From the NCBI RefSeq assembly GCF_000565195.1, contig NZ_CP006720.1, positions 62,001 to 126,000 on the forward strand: 64,000 nucleotides of DNA. Reading direction: 5' to 3'. Position numbers and translations under genes: made by a program. Each line of letters opens with the position of its first letter. The first letter of the stretch is position 1. The notes beneath the pieces were generated by a model, which did not search any database, was not told where the DNA came from, and was given only the letters and a program-made list of their open reading frames with translations. Below, one piece after another: positions 1 through 14,802 of this stretch. Origin of the DNA: Spiroplasma mirum ATCC 29335. GTDB taxonomy: Bacteria > Bacillota_I > Bacilli_A > Mycoplasmatales > Mycoplasmataceae.

Positions 1-2827
1 ATTCAAATTAATTCAAAAATTATCAGTTGAAAACCGAATCTATAATAAGGTTTTAGCAGAAGACATTAAAGATGTTAATGGTAAAGTAATTTTTAGTGAG
101 GGAACTTTATTTGATAAAGAAAGTGTTAATAAATTAAAAGAGGTTTTAAAAGCTGGTGCTTGTTTAGAAGAAGTCTACTTTAATACTGAAATTCCCGGTA
201 ATAATAAAATCCAAAAAATTAAAGTATACGTTGATAACGAATTAAGAAATCAAGTTGAAAATATTATTGGAATTGATCCGAACGCAACGGATGAATTTGT
301 TACAGCGCCAGATATTTTAGCAACTTTTTCATATTTATTAAACTTAAAACATGATATTGGAGAAGTTGATGATATTGATCACTTAGGAAACCGTCGTGTT
401 CGTACAATTGGAGAATTGCTACAAAACCAATTTCGAATTGGACTTTTAAGAATTGAAAAAAATGTTAAAGAAAAAATGTCAACTTCAAATATTTTCAAGA
501 TGAAGCCATCAAATATTATTAATAATAAACCTTTATCAGCGATTATTGGTGAGTTCTTTAACTTGTCACAGTTGTCACAGTTTATGGACCAAACTAACCC
601 CTTAGCAGAGTTAACAAACAAACGTCGGTTAACAGCCTTAGGGCCGGGTGGATTATCACGTGAACGCGCTGGTTTAGAAGTACGGGATGTTCACTACTCA
701 CACTACGGAAGAATTTGTCCAATTGAAACACCAGAAGGGCCTAACATTGGGTTAATTAATAGCTTAGCAACTTACGCAAAAATTAATTCATTTGGCTTTA
801 TTGAAACACCATACCGCAAAGTAATTGATAATAAAGTTACTAGTCAAAATGATTATCTAACCGCTGATGAAGAAAAAAATTATGTGGTGGCACATGCTAA
901 CATTCGTTTAAGCGATAAGGGTAAAATTTTAGACGACCAAGTAATTGCTCGGTTCCAAGGTGAAAACATTATTGCATCACGAACTGAAGTTGATTATGTT
1001 GATGTGTCACCAAAACAAATTGTTTCAATTGCTACAAGTTGTATTCCGTTCTTAGAAAATGATGATGCGAACCGGGCATTGATGGGAGCCAACATGCAAC
1101 GACAAGCCATCCCACTAATTAATCCCCAATCACCATATGTTGGAACAGGAGTTGAATATGCCGCAGCGAAAGACTCGGGATTAGCAATTGTTTCCCAATA
1201 TGATGGAGTAATTGATTTTGTTGATGCTACAAAAATTATTTTAAAAACCAAAGAAGGGTTAAAAACATATAACCTAGATACTTTTGTGCGTAGTAATCAG
1301 GGGACTTCTTTAACGCATGTTCCGTTAGTTAAACAAGGGCAAAAAGTTGTGAAAGGTCAAATTCTAGCTGATGGTCCTTCAATTGATAAAGGGGAATTAG
1401 CCTTAGGACAAAATGTAGTGGTTGCCTTTACAACTTGAAATGGTTATAACTATGAAGATGCCATTATTGTTTCTGAACGTTTAGTTGCGGATGATGTTTT
1501 TACTTCGATTCATATTGAAGAATATACAATTGAAAGACGCCAAACAAAACAAGGAGCAGAAGAAATTACGAGAGAAATTCCTAATATTTCTGAAAACGCG
1601 CGGAAATTCTTAGATGATGACGGGTTAGTTATTATTGGAACCGAAGTTAAACCAGGTGATATTTTAGTGGGGAAAGTTACCCCAAAAGGGCAAACCCAAC
1701 TTTCACCAGAAGATAAACTATTACAAGCAATTTTTGGTGAAAAATCAAAAAATGTTAAAGATAATTCTTTACGAGTACCAAATGGGGGGGAAGGAATTGT
1801 GCAAGCAATTAAACGATTCCCTCGTGAAAAATATGAATTAGCAGCTGATGTGTTAGAAGTTGTTAAAGTTTATATTGTCCAAAAACGTAAGATCCAAGAA
1901 GGAGATAAAATGGCTGGTCGTCATGGTAACAAAGGGGTTATTTCAAAAATCTTACCAATTGAAGATATGCCACACTTAGAAGATGGAACCCCAGTTGATA
2001 TTATGTTAAACCCATTAGGGGTGCCATCACGGATGAATATTGGACAGGTGCTAGAAATTCATTTAGGAATGGCGGCTAAAAAATTAGGGCAAAAAGTTTC
2101 AACACCAGTTTTTGATGGAATGACAAATGATGAATTAATTGAGCTAATGGATAAAGCAGGAATGAAAAACTTCGGGAAAGAAATTTTAGTTGATGGTCGT
2201 ACTGGTGAAAAATTTGATAACCCAGTTTCAGTGGGAGTAATGTATATGTTAAAACTATCTCACATGGTTGATGACAAATTACATGCTCGGAATGTCGGAC
2301 CATACTCATTAATTACCCAACAACCGTTAGGAGGAAAAGCTCAAAATGGGGGGCAACGTTTTGGAGAAATGGAAGTTTGGGCGTTAGAAGCTTACGGAGC
2401 AGCGCATACCTTACGAGAAATTTTAACAATCAAATCCGATGATATTAAAGGAAGAACCCGCGCTTACGAAGCAATTGTTAAAGATAAGAAAATTCCTGAA
2501 CCAGGAATTCCCGAATCATTTAATGTTTTAACTCGTGAAATTCAAGGGTTAGGATTTAATATTCAAATGATTGATGAAGATGGAAACATCAAAAATATCA
2601 ATAGTTATGATAATGAAGATAGTTATGTAATTGAAGAATTAACTAATACAACAATTGATGAATTTGAAGATGAGTTTGATATTTCAAAATTTATTCTAAA
2701 TAACGATAATATTGAAAATGCTGAATTCGAATTGAATATTGAAGAAGATCCAAATGCAGATGAGGATAGTTATGATGATGGTGATCATAACCCAATTAAA
2801 CCAGATTATCAAAGTGATGAAGAATAG
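1..2827 (+). CDS. rpoB: DNA-directed RNA polymerase beta subunit, 5'-truncated by the window
   Basis: Catalytic beta subunit of RNA polymerase. The reading frame is open from base 2 to the TAG at 2825-2827 once TGA is read as Trp (for example 1436-1438 in [11 protein letters not shown]). The rifampicin-pocket block (QLSQFMDQ...[12 protein letters not shown]) lies near 570-660, followed by the [18 protein letters not shown] and [11 protein letters not shown] motifs, and the [12 protein letters not shown] motif near 1900-1945. At 617-619 the codon is AAC (Asn) where E. coli has His526, and the next pocket position (E. coli Ser531) is Thr. The protein ends in an acidic tail. The N-terminus lies before the window. 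rpoC follows 15 nt downstream, so the two are co-transcribed. Identification is certain. Confidence 0.98.
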
Positions 2828-2842
2828 GGAGGCAAAGTAAAA

Positions 2843-6599
<3,757 letters not shown>

Positions 6600-6603
6600 G
6601 AAT

Positions 6604-6637
6604 AAAAGTTTACAATAACTTGTAAACTTTTTATTTT
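6604..6637 (+). terminator. Intrinsic terminator of rpoBC
   Basis: A 12-bp perfect stem (6604-6615 with 6620-6631) closes the tetraloop TAAC and runs into a T-rich tail right after the rpoC stop. A second, weaker 9-bp stem (6653-6661 with 6671-6679, one G-T pair) follows without a T-tract; I see nothing else before the rpsL promoter. Confidence 0.9.
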
Positions 6638-6716
6638 ATTAAGATACTTAGCATCATTGAGATTTAGTTACTCGATGATTTAAAAAATAAAATTTTAATA
6701 AATAATGATAATAATA

Positions 6717-6745
6717 TTGACTATTAATTAAAAAATCGCTATTAT
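6717..6745 (+). promoter_or_regulatory. Probable promoter of the str operon
   Basis: TTGACT (6717-6722) and TATTAT (6740-6745) are separated by 17 bp, each one mismatch from the sigma-A consensus. They lie 56 bp before the rpsL start and after the rpoC terminator, so the str genes have their own promoter. Confidence 0.7.
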
Positions 6746-6800
6746 TATATGTGGATTGTATTGTTTGATACACTCGGATATGTGAAAGGAGAACAAGAGG

Positions 6801-7220
6801 ATGCCAACAATTAACCAATTAGTTAGAAAACCACGTAAAGATAAAGTTTGAAAAACAAAAGCGCCGGCTTTAAACCGTGGGCTGAACTCTTTACAAAAAA
6901 AAGTAACTAATACGACATCTCCTCAAAAAAGAGGGGTTTGTACTCGTGTTGCAACAATGACACCAAAAAAACCCAACTCAGCGTTAAGAAAATATGCTCG
7001 TGTTCGTTTAACAAACGGAATGGAAGTTACCGCTTACATTCCTGGTGAAGGGCATAACTTACAAGAACACAGCGTTGTGTTAATTCGTGGTGGTAGGGTT
7101 AAAGACTTACCTGGGGTAAGATACCATATCATTCGGGGAACATTGGATACTGCTGGTGTTAATAACCGTCAGCAAGGAAGATCACTTTATGGAGCAAAAA
7201 AACCTAAAACAAAATCTTAG
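6801..7220 (+). CDS. rpsL: 30S ribosomal protein S12
   Basis: Decoding-centre protein of the small subunit, 139 residues, a normal length. It starts at ATG 6801 behind AGGAGAACAAGAGG with the usual [11 protein letters not shown]-terminus. [11 protein letters not shown] and [13 protein letters not shown] carry the lysines that are mutated in streptomycin-resistant strains, and both are wild type here. One TGA codon encodes Trp near residue 17. First gene of the str cluster rpsL-rpsG-fusA-tuf. Confidence 0.98.
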
Positions 7221-7264
7221 AATTTAATAGTAAGGAATGATTATTAGTGGAAGGAGGAAGAAAA

Positions 7265-7732
<468 letters not shown>

Positions 7733-7766
7733 AAAAAGTTATTTATAGGTAGAAAGGAAAATAAAA

Positions 7767-9851
7767 ATGGCAAGAGAATATTCTCTAGAAAATACGAGAA
7801 ATATTGGAATTATGGCGCACATTGATGCTGGTAAAACAACAACAACAGAGCGGATTTTATTCCATACGGGAAAAATTCATAAAATTGGTGAAACCCATGA
7901 TGGGGCCAGCCAAATGGACTGAATGGCCCAAGAACAAGAAAGAGGTATTACAATTACTTCAGCGGCCACAACTGCTTTTTGAAAGCATATGCGTATTAAT
8001 ATTATTGATACTCCTGGTCACGTTGACTTTACAGTCGAAGTTGAAAGATCACTACGGGTATTAGATGGTGCTGTTGCGGTGTTAGATGCGCAGTCAGGAG
8101 TTGAGCCCCAAACAGAAACTGTTTGACGTCAGGCTACTACATATAAAGTACCGCGCATTGTGTTTGTTAACAAAATGGATAAAATTGGAGCTGATTTCCT
8201 ATATTCAGTAAAAACAATTCATGAACGTTTACAAGGTAATGGACACCCAGTGCAATTACCAATTGGAGCCGAAGACCAGTTTAGTGGTATTATTGATATT
8301 ATTGAAAGAAAAGCATACCACTATGATGGCCAACCAAATGAAGAAGCGCAAGAAATTGCAATTCCAGATGACATGAAAGATTTAGTTGAAGAATACCGCA
8401 CAAAATTAATTGAAGCGGCTGCTAACTTTGATGAAGACCTAATGATGAAATATTTAGATGGTCAAGATGTTAGTGTTGCAGATATTAAAGCAGCAGTGCG
8501 TAAAGCAACTTTAACTAGTGAATTTTTCCCAGTCTTTTGTGGAAGTGCCTTTAAAAATAAAGGGGTTAAAGCAATGTTGGATGGAGTAATTGACTACTTA
8601 CCGTCACCAGTGGATATTCCTGCTATTAAGGGAATATTTTCAGATGGTACTGAAGTGGAAAGACATGCTTCAGATGATGAACCATTCTCAGCATTAGCCT
8701 TTAAAATTATGACTGACCCGTTTGTTGGAAAACTAACTTTTTTCCGGGTTTATTCAGGAGTCTTGAAAAAAGGAAGCAGTGTTTTAAACTCAACAAAAGA
8801 TAAATCAGAACGAATTGGACGAATTTTACAGATGCATGCTAATAACCGTAATGAAATTGAAGAAGTTTATGCGGGAGATATTGCTGCTGCAGTTGGATTA
8901 AAATTAACAACAACGGGAGATACTTTATGTGATGAAAAAAATGAAGTAATCTTAGAATCAATGGTCTTCCCAGAACCAGTTATTAACTTAGCATTAGAAC
9001 CAAAAACAAAAGCTGACCAAGAAAAAATGAGTTTAGCTTTAGCAAAATTAGCAGAAGAAGATCCAACTTTTAGAACATGAACCGATGAAGAAACTGGACA
9101 AACTATTATTGCCGGGATGGGTGAATTACACCTTGACATCATTGTTGATCGTTTAAAACGTGAGTTTAAAGTTGAAGCAAATATTGGAGCACCCCAAGTT
9201 TCATACCGTGAAACTTTCAAAGAAACCGCCGAAGTTGAAGGAAAATACATCAAACAATCTGGAGGTCGTGGACAATATGGTCATGTTTGAATTAAATTTG
9301 AACCAAACCATGACAAAGGATTTGAATTTGTGGATGCAATTGTCGGAGGAAAAATTCCGCGTGAATTTATTGGGTCTGTTAAAAAAGGACTTGAAGATTC
9401 AATGCAAACTGGGAAGTTAGCTGGTTATCCAATGATTGATATTAAAGCAACTTTATTTGATGGATCATACCATGATGTCGATTCATCACAAATGGCTTAT
9501 GAATTTGCTGCTAGTTTAGCGTTACGGGAAGCTGCTAAAAAAGCAAAACCAGTTATCTTAGAACCAATTATGGCTGTGGAAGTTATTGTTCCTGAAGAAT
9601 ACTATGGGGATGTAATGGGTAACTTGTCTTCACGTCGGGGACAAATTGAAGGAAATGAACAACGGGGAAATGCCCAAGTTGTTAAAGCAAAAGTACCATT
9701 ATCAGAAATGTTTGGTTATGCGACTGACCTTCGTAGTTTTACCCAAGGGAGAGGAACCTACACAATGATCTTCTCACACTACCAAGAAGCACCAAAATCA
9801 GTTACCGAAGAAATTGTTAAAAAATCAGGAAAAGCCGCACCGACTGCTTAA
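7767..9851 (+). CDS. fusA: Elongation factor G
   Basis: GTPase that drives ribosomal translocation and, with RRF, recycling; 694 residues, full length. Starts at ATG 7767 behind AGAAAGGAAA. G1 is [12 protein letters not shown] at residues 17-28, switch-I/II motifs RGITI and DTPGHVDF follow, and NKMD is G4 near 8169-8180. Several TGA codons encode Trp. Domain IV/V sequences near 9240-9800 (for example [10 protein letters not shown] and RGTYTM) are intact. A weak hairpin at about 9858-9875 follows, and tuf has its own promoter. Confidence 0.98.
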
Positions 9852-9888
9852 AAAATACATGGTTAGTCTACCATTTTAAAAAAAAGGA

Positions 9889-9917
9889 TTGAAAATATAA
9901 ATAAATTCTATTAAAAT
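9889..9917 (+). promoter_or_regulatory. Promoter of tuf
   Basis: TTGAAA (9889-9894) and TAAAAT (9912-9917) are spaced 17 bp apart, 41 bp before the tuf ATG, in the fusA-tuf gap. It gives tuf transcription independent of the str operon. Confidence 0.75.
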
Positions 9918-9957
9918 AGTTATGACATTTGTCAATTAATTAGGGAGGAAAAATAAA

Positions 9958-11142
9958 ATGGCAAAACAAAAATTTGACAGAAGTTTACCACACGTAAATG
10001 TAGGTACAATTGGACACGTTGACCATGGTAAAACAACTTTAACAGCTGCGATTACCACAGTATTAGCTAAAAAAGGATTGGCAGAAGCTAAAGGTTATGA
10101 TGGAATTGACAACGCCCCAGAAGAAAAAGAACGTGGAATTACAATTAACACTTCGCACGTTGAATACCGTACAGAAAAAAGACACTACGCTCACGTTGAC
10201 TGTCCAGGTCACGCGGACTATGTTAAAAACATGATTACCGGAGCTGCCCAAATGGATGGCGCAATTTTAGTTGTTGCTGCAACAGATGGACCAATGCCTC
10301 AAACAAGAGAGCATATCTTATTATCAAAACAAGTTGGAGTTCCAAAAATCGTTGTTTTCTTAAACAAATGTGATATGGTTGATGACGCTGACTTATTAGA
10401 CTTAGTTGATATGGAAGTTAGAGACTTATTAAGTCAATATGACTTTGATGGTGATAATGCCCCTGTTGTTAAAGGATCAGCATTAGGAGCATTAAACGGT
10501 GAACCACAATGAGAAGAAAAAGTAATGGAATTAATGGATGCGGTTGATAATTATATCCCAACTCCAGAAAGAGATAAAGATAAACCATTCTTAATGCCGG
10601 TCGAAGACGTTTTCACAATTACAGGTCGTGGAACAGTTGCCACTGGACGAGTTGAACGTGGAGAATTAAAATTAAACGATGAAGTTGAAATTATTGGAAT
10701 TAAACCAACTCACAAAACAGTTGTTACTGGAATCGAAATGTTCAGAAAATTATTAGATTACGCGGAAGCGGGAGATAACATTGGAGCATTATTACGTGGT
10801 GTTAACCGTGATGATATTCAACGTGGACAAGTTTTAGCAAAACCAGGGACTGTTAAACCACACCAAGAATTCAAAGCGCAAGTTTATGCATTAACAAAAG
10901 AAGAAGGAGGGCGTCATACACCATTTTTCGGTCACTACCGTCCACAATTCTACTTCCGGACAACTGATGTTACGGGAAGCATTGAATTACCAGCAGGAAC
11001 AGAAATGGTAATGCCAGGAGACAACGTTGAATTAACAGTTAAATTAATTAGTCCAATTGCTGTTGAACAAGGAACTAAATTCTCAATTCGTGAAGGTGGA
11101 AGAACAATCGGCGCTGGATCAGTTGTGGAAATTATTAAATAA
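9958..11142 (+). CDS. tuf: Elongation factor Tu
   Basis: GTPase that delivers aminoacyl-tRNA to the ribosome; 394 residues, typical length. ATG 9958 sits 7 nt after a strong AGGGAGG site. G1 is GHVDHGKTT, the switch regions include RGITI and DCPGHADY, and NKCD is G4. TGA 10510-10512 encodes Trp. The C-terminal domain includes the GGRHTPFF block. Codon use is the most biased in the window, as expected for a very highly expressed gene. A strong terminator follows. Confidence 0.98.
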
Positions 11143-11159
11143 TTGTAAAGACACAATCA

Positions 11160-11195
11160 AATAATAACTTATTCGTAAGTTATTATTTTTTTATT
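11160..11195 (+). terminator. Intrinsic terminator of tuf
   Basis: A 12-bp stem (11160-11171 with 11176-11187) with a TTCG tetraloop, followed by a run of T, 17 nt after the tuf stop. Confidence 0.92.
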
Positions 11196-11248
11196 TTAAA
11201 TATTTAAATTGTCTAAAATTAATATTAATTCACACCCCTAAAATATGT

Positions 11249-11335
11249 TATATTGTAAATGTAAATTAGATATTAATGTTAACAGAGTATGCAAAGGACC
11301 TAATAATCAAGGATTATTTGTTAGGTATTTTTTAT
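11249..11335 (+). ncRNA. Candidate small transcript of about 70 nt, promoter plus terminator without an ORF
   Basis: Between the tuf terminator and the lemA promoter lies a -10-like TATATT (11249-11254), about 40 nt of unassigned sequence, and a two-part hairpin: outer ACCTAA/TTAGGT (11298-11303 with 11321-11326), inner TAATC/GATTA, then TTTTTT at 11328-11333. No ORF fits inside and lemA has a separate downstream promoter. The -35 element is unclear. A similarly organised module occurs at 21559-21632. I recognise no known RNA family, so this is an inference from signals only. Together with flanking signals it accounts for the 304-nt gap after tuf. Confidence 0.35.
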
Positions 11336-11386
11336 GATTATTTATTCTAATTTATCTTCATAACGAGAAGATTTACTTAAAAACGC

Positions 11387-11414
11387 TTGTTTTTAATGGA
11401 TTTTTAGTTATAAT
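11387..11414 (+). promoter_or_regulatory. Promoter of lemA
   Basis: TTGTTT (11387-11392) and a perfect TATAAT (11409-11414) with a 16-bp spacer, 33 bp before the lemA ATG. Confidence 0.7.
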
Positions 11415-11446
11415 TCTAATTAAGTCATTTAAAGGAGGTTAACAAG

Positions 11447-12058
11447 ATGGCATATAACCCAACAGTCAATAATGTTGAAGAACCAGCAAAAGCAATTGCT
11501 TTTGGGAAGTTTTTTGTATATATTTCATTTATTTTAATCATTCCAATTTTTATTTTTATTGGAACAAGAAATAGTTTAATTCGTCAAAAACAACGAATTG
11601 AAGAGACAGCATCGGATATTGATGTGCAATTAAAACGAAGAATGGACATGTTAACTAAATTAGTTGATGCTACAAAGCAATATATGCAATATGAAAAATC
11701 AACATTATCAACAATTACTGAATTGAGAAGTCAAACAAGTCCTTTTAAAATAAAAGATGTTGATCGCATTAACAAAGCTATTAGTGACCAAATGGGACGC
11801 ATTAACATGTTAATGGAAAATTACCCTGATTTGAAAGCTAATAATAGTGTAATTGAATTACAAACAGGGATTAAAGATTGTGAGGACAACATTGCTGCTG
11901 CTCGTAGATTTTATAACTCAGAAGTTCGTGATTTTAACGGAAGAATTAAAACCTGACCAACAAATGTAGCGGCCGGAACTATTCATGCGCAAACATATTT
12001 ATATTTTGAAGCAGCTCCTGCTGATCGCCAAGATGTTAAAATTGATCTAGGACAATAA
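11447..12058 (+). CDS. lemA: LemA family protein
   Basis: Membrane-anchored LemA-family protein, 203 residues, of unknown biochemical function. ATG 11447 follows AAAGGAGG. One transmembrane helix lies at about residues 20-42 (short N-tail, N-out predicted), followed by the long helical LemA domain with the family signature of a polar helix hairpin and the YNSEVRDFN segment near residue 160. TGA 11954-11956 is Trp. It is followed after 10 nt by a DUF3137 gene, a pairing known in other Mollicutes and Firmicutes, so the two probably work at the same membrane site. Family assignment is secure; role is unknown. Confidence 0.9.
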
Positions 12059-12068
12059 TTAATAGCTG

Positions 12069-13124
12069 ATGACAAATAATTTAAATTCGACAGTAACTCC
12101 GCAGTCAAAACGCTGAATCACCACAATTACGAATGATGTTAATGATAAATTACAACAATTTAGTAACCATAAAATAAGTTTTAAGTATTCTTCAAAAAAT
12201 TTACGAGTATTTGCCGCAATTATGTTGAGTGCGGGATTACTTTTTCTTGTCTTTACAATTTATTTTCTTGCGGCTAGTAAGTCATTGCACGGTGTTTTTT
12301 TGATTGTTGACATTGTTTTTTTAGTAATTGGGGCGTTGTTATTTTTGATTGGGATTATTTTTTATGTAAAATGATATATATCCGATAATTATGAACAAAA
12401 GATTTTAAAAGTTTTAGATTTTCAAAAATATTATCAACTTGCTTTTTTAGATGAATTCGCTGGAAAAATCGAGTTAGATGATATTTCGACGAATTTTAAA
12501 ATTGCACCTAATGCTTTTGTTCCCTGTGAAGGTAAAATTAGAGTGGACCGCGTTCTTAATTTACATCATCGTAATTTTCGTTGTTCATTTGGAACCCTAA
12601 CCCAGGAAATTCGCCGTAGTTATGTTGATAGCCAGGGTCGCCGCCGCACAACATATTATTGAAACCGGTTCCCCTTTTTAAATAGTATTATTTTAAATAA
12701 AAATATTGAAGTCAATGCTGTTATTAAACCAGCAAAGTCATTTTTAAAAATTTTTAAAACTAAGGACAATACTAATTTAGAATCAAGTGAATTTGAAAAA
12801 ATGTATGCGGTTGATGCTGATGATCAAATTATGATTCGGAAGTTATTAGTCCCAAAAGTTATTGCTAATTTAATCAACTTGGGCAATACTGTTAATAATA
12901 TTCCACAGATGAATTTCACCGAAAATTACTTAACCTATGGTTTTGAAAAATTCAGTGTGGGGGGTTGGCAAGATCCAACTGGAGCCTTAGCCGGAATTGA
13001 TTTAAAAGGTAGTTGAGAAGACATTCCCAATGATATTTGCAACAAAATTATTGCTGATCTCCAGTATTTTCGTCGTGTATTTGAATGAGTAGCTGCTTAC
13101 GATTTAATTGGGGAAGATTTATAA
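12069..13124 (+). CDS. DUF3137 domain-containing membrane protein
   Basis: 351 residues starting at ATG 12069, 10 nt after lemA, with several TGA-Trp codons that hide it from standard-code gene calling. Two hydrophobic segments lie at about residues 50-72 and 80-103, followed by a soluble C-terminal domain. The segment FEKMYAVDADDQIMIRKLL near 12795-12850 is the hallmark of DUF3137, a family often found beside lemA. Function is unknown. It ends before a terminator shared with the convergent gene at 13135-13614. Confidence 0.8.
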
Positions 13125-13125
13125 G

Positions 13126-13155
13126 AATAAAATACTAATTGTATTTTATTTTTTT
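13126..13155. terminator. Bidirectional terminator
   Basis: Stem AATAAAATAC (13126-13135) pairs perfectly with 13141-13150 around TAATT and is flanked by A-runs and T-runs, so it can end both the DUF3137 gene (+) and the convergent membrane-protein gene (-). Confidence 0.8.
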
Positions 13156-13614
13156 ATTTAAAATTATTAAGCTAAAATAACTAAAACCTAGAATAATAGC
13201 AATTGTTCAGAGCATATAACTGATACCAGCATACCACTGGTTATGAAGAACTTGCGAATATGGTTGTTTAGTCGCCATACTAACAGATAATAATGAAATA
13301 AAGAAGATTACCAAGGCGATAAAACAGGTGAAAATATAAATAAAAATTTTAATGTTAAAATGTTCTTCTTTTTCGTCATAAACATATGTTTTGACAAAAA
13401 TAAAAGGGTTTTTAATTAATAAGAAATTAATGAACAATAAAATAAGGTTTAAAAAAATGAATATTATTGAATAAGTTAGTTTATCAGTGGGGTTAATTTT
13501 ACTAAAAATAAAAGCTAATAACACAATAATTGAACTAAGAGCTAAAAAAATAAATAATCATAACAGATTAAATTTTATTTTTTTAATAATTAATTTAATG
13601 TCCGCAACTTTCAT
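13135..13614 (-). CDS. Hypothetical four-helix membrane protein
   Basis: 159 residues read on the minus strand from ATG 13614 (preceded by AGTTAGGTG) to TAG 13135-13137, with TGA-Trp at 13558-13560 and 13207-13209. I see four strongly hydrophobic segments (roughly residues 17-36, 46-66, 90-112 and 132-152) with a charged loop DEKEEHFN between the second and third. I do not recognise a family. It stands alone, convergent with DUF3137 and divergent from manA. Confidence 0.75.
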
Positions 13615-13789
13615 ATTACACCTAACTTTTTTTATTAAGTAAATCATAACAAATTTATGCTAATTATAAAATATTATTAAAATAATAAATCAATACTTTT
13701 TTTCAGTTGATAAAAAAATAAAATTTTCATTGCTTAATTAAAAAATATGATTTAAGATATGTATGTAAGAATGAAAGGATGAAATAAAT

Positions 13790-14698
13790 ATGTATAAAAT
13801 GATAAAAATAACGCCTTTTTTTTCAGAGCGTTTATGAGGGGGAAGAAAATTAGAAGAGTATGGGTTTAAGTTACCAGCTAATCAACTTATTGGGGAAGCG
13901 TGAGTAGTTAGTGCGCTTGATAATGGCATGGGATATGTACAAAACGGAGAATACCAGGGATTATCACTAAAAGAATTATATGAAAAACATCATGATCTTT
14001 TTAATGATAATAATTCGCAATTTCCTTTATTATCTAAAATTATTACTGCTAATGATTATTTATCAGTTCAAGTTCATCCTGATGATAAATATAGTTTAGC
14101 ACACGACGGGATGTTAGGAAAACCAGAATGTTGGTATATCATTAACTGTCCAGAAGATGCGGAATTAATTTATGGACACCATGCAAAAACAAAATCAGAA
14201 TTAATTGATTTTGTTAAGAATAAGCAGTGAATTGAATTATTTGTAAAAGTAAAAATTAAAAAAGGGGATTTCTTATATGTTCCTCCGGGTAAGATTCATG
14301 CCATTACGCCCGGAGTAACTGTTTTTGAATTGCAAAGATCATCGGATGTCACCTATCGATTTTATGATTTTGATCGGAAAGATCAGGATGGAAACTTACG
14401 CCCGTTGCATATTCAAGAATGTTTGGATGTTACCACTGTTCCTGATCCTCAATTACCAGTTATTCATAAAAAACAGGGACTTCTAATTGATAATGAATAT
14501 TTTACATTATATTTAATTAAGTCTGATCAACATTTAGAATTACCAAATGTTAATTGAGCTCAAGTTACTCTACTAAAAGGAACAGCAGTGATTAATGGTG
14601 AACAATTACTTGCTGGTGAATCAGCGATTCTAGTAGACTTTAATAACAATTTAACAATTAAAACGGCGGGTGAATTATTATTAAGTTATAAAAAATAA
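13790..14698 (+). CDS. manA: Mannose-6-phosphate isomerase, class I
   Basis: Zinc enzyme interconverting mannose-6-phosphate and fructose-6-phosphate; 302 residues, the length of the short Firmicute type. ATG 13790 follows GAAAGGATG. LSVQVHPDD near residue 100 supplies the metal-binding Gln-His, LGKPECWY carries the metal-binding Glu, and PPGKIHAI is the second conserved block with a metal-binding His. Trp codons are TGA at several sites. It lies just upstream of a fructose-type PTS permease but has its own terminator, so the two are likely separate units feeding fructose-6-phosphate/fructose-1-phosphate into glycolysis. Confidence 0.94.
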
Positions 14699-14723
14699 GT
14701 TAACACTTATTTTTTATTTTTTT
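14694..14723 (+). terminator. Intrinsic terminator of manA
   Basis: Stem AATAAGT/ACTTATT (14694-14700 with 14705-14711), loop TAAC, overlapping the manA stop codon and followed by a long T-rich tail. Confidence 0.85.
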
Positions 14724-14753
14724 CTGAATATTTTTTTTGTTTAGAAAAAACTA

Positions 14754-14779
14754 TTTACAAAAAAAAAAAAAAATATAAT
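14754..14779 (+). promoter_or_regulatory. fruA promoter with a homopolymeric A spacer (possible phase-variable switch)
   Basis: TTTACA (14754-14759) and a perfect TATAAT (14774-14779) are separated by exactly 14 A residues; with the last A of the -35 box the run is 15 A. It sits 23 bp before the fruA ATG. A 14-bp spacer is shorter than the 16-18 bp sigma-A optimum, so slippage of the A-tract would change promoter strength. Confidence 0.6.
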
Positions 14780-14802
14780 AAGAACAGGAGGTATATATTC
14801 AA

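Noticed and set aside
994-1251. Minus-strand ORFs inside rpoB, rpoC, fusA, atpA and atpD
   Set aside because: They are antisense shadows of conserved coding frames with no ribosome site or homology.
1436-1438. TGA codons that would split rpoB, fusA, rnr, metK and others into many genes
   Set aside because: They fall at conserved Trp positions in all these proteins, so TGA is Trp here (genetic code 4).
9858-9875. Hairpin ATGGT/ACCAT after fusA as a terminator
   Set aside because: Only 5 bp with a 6-nt loop and no proper T-tract; too weak to list as a terminator.
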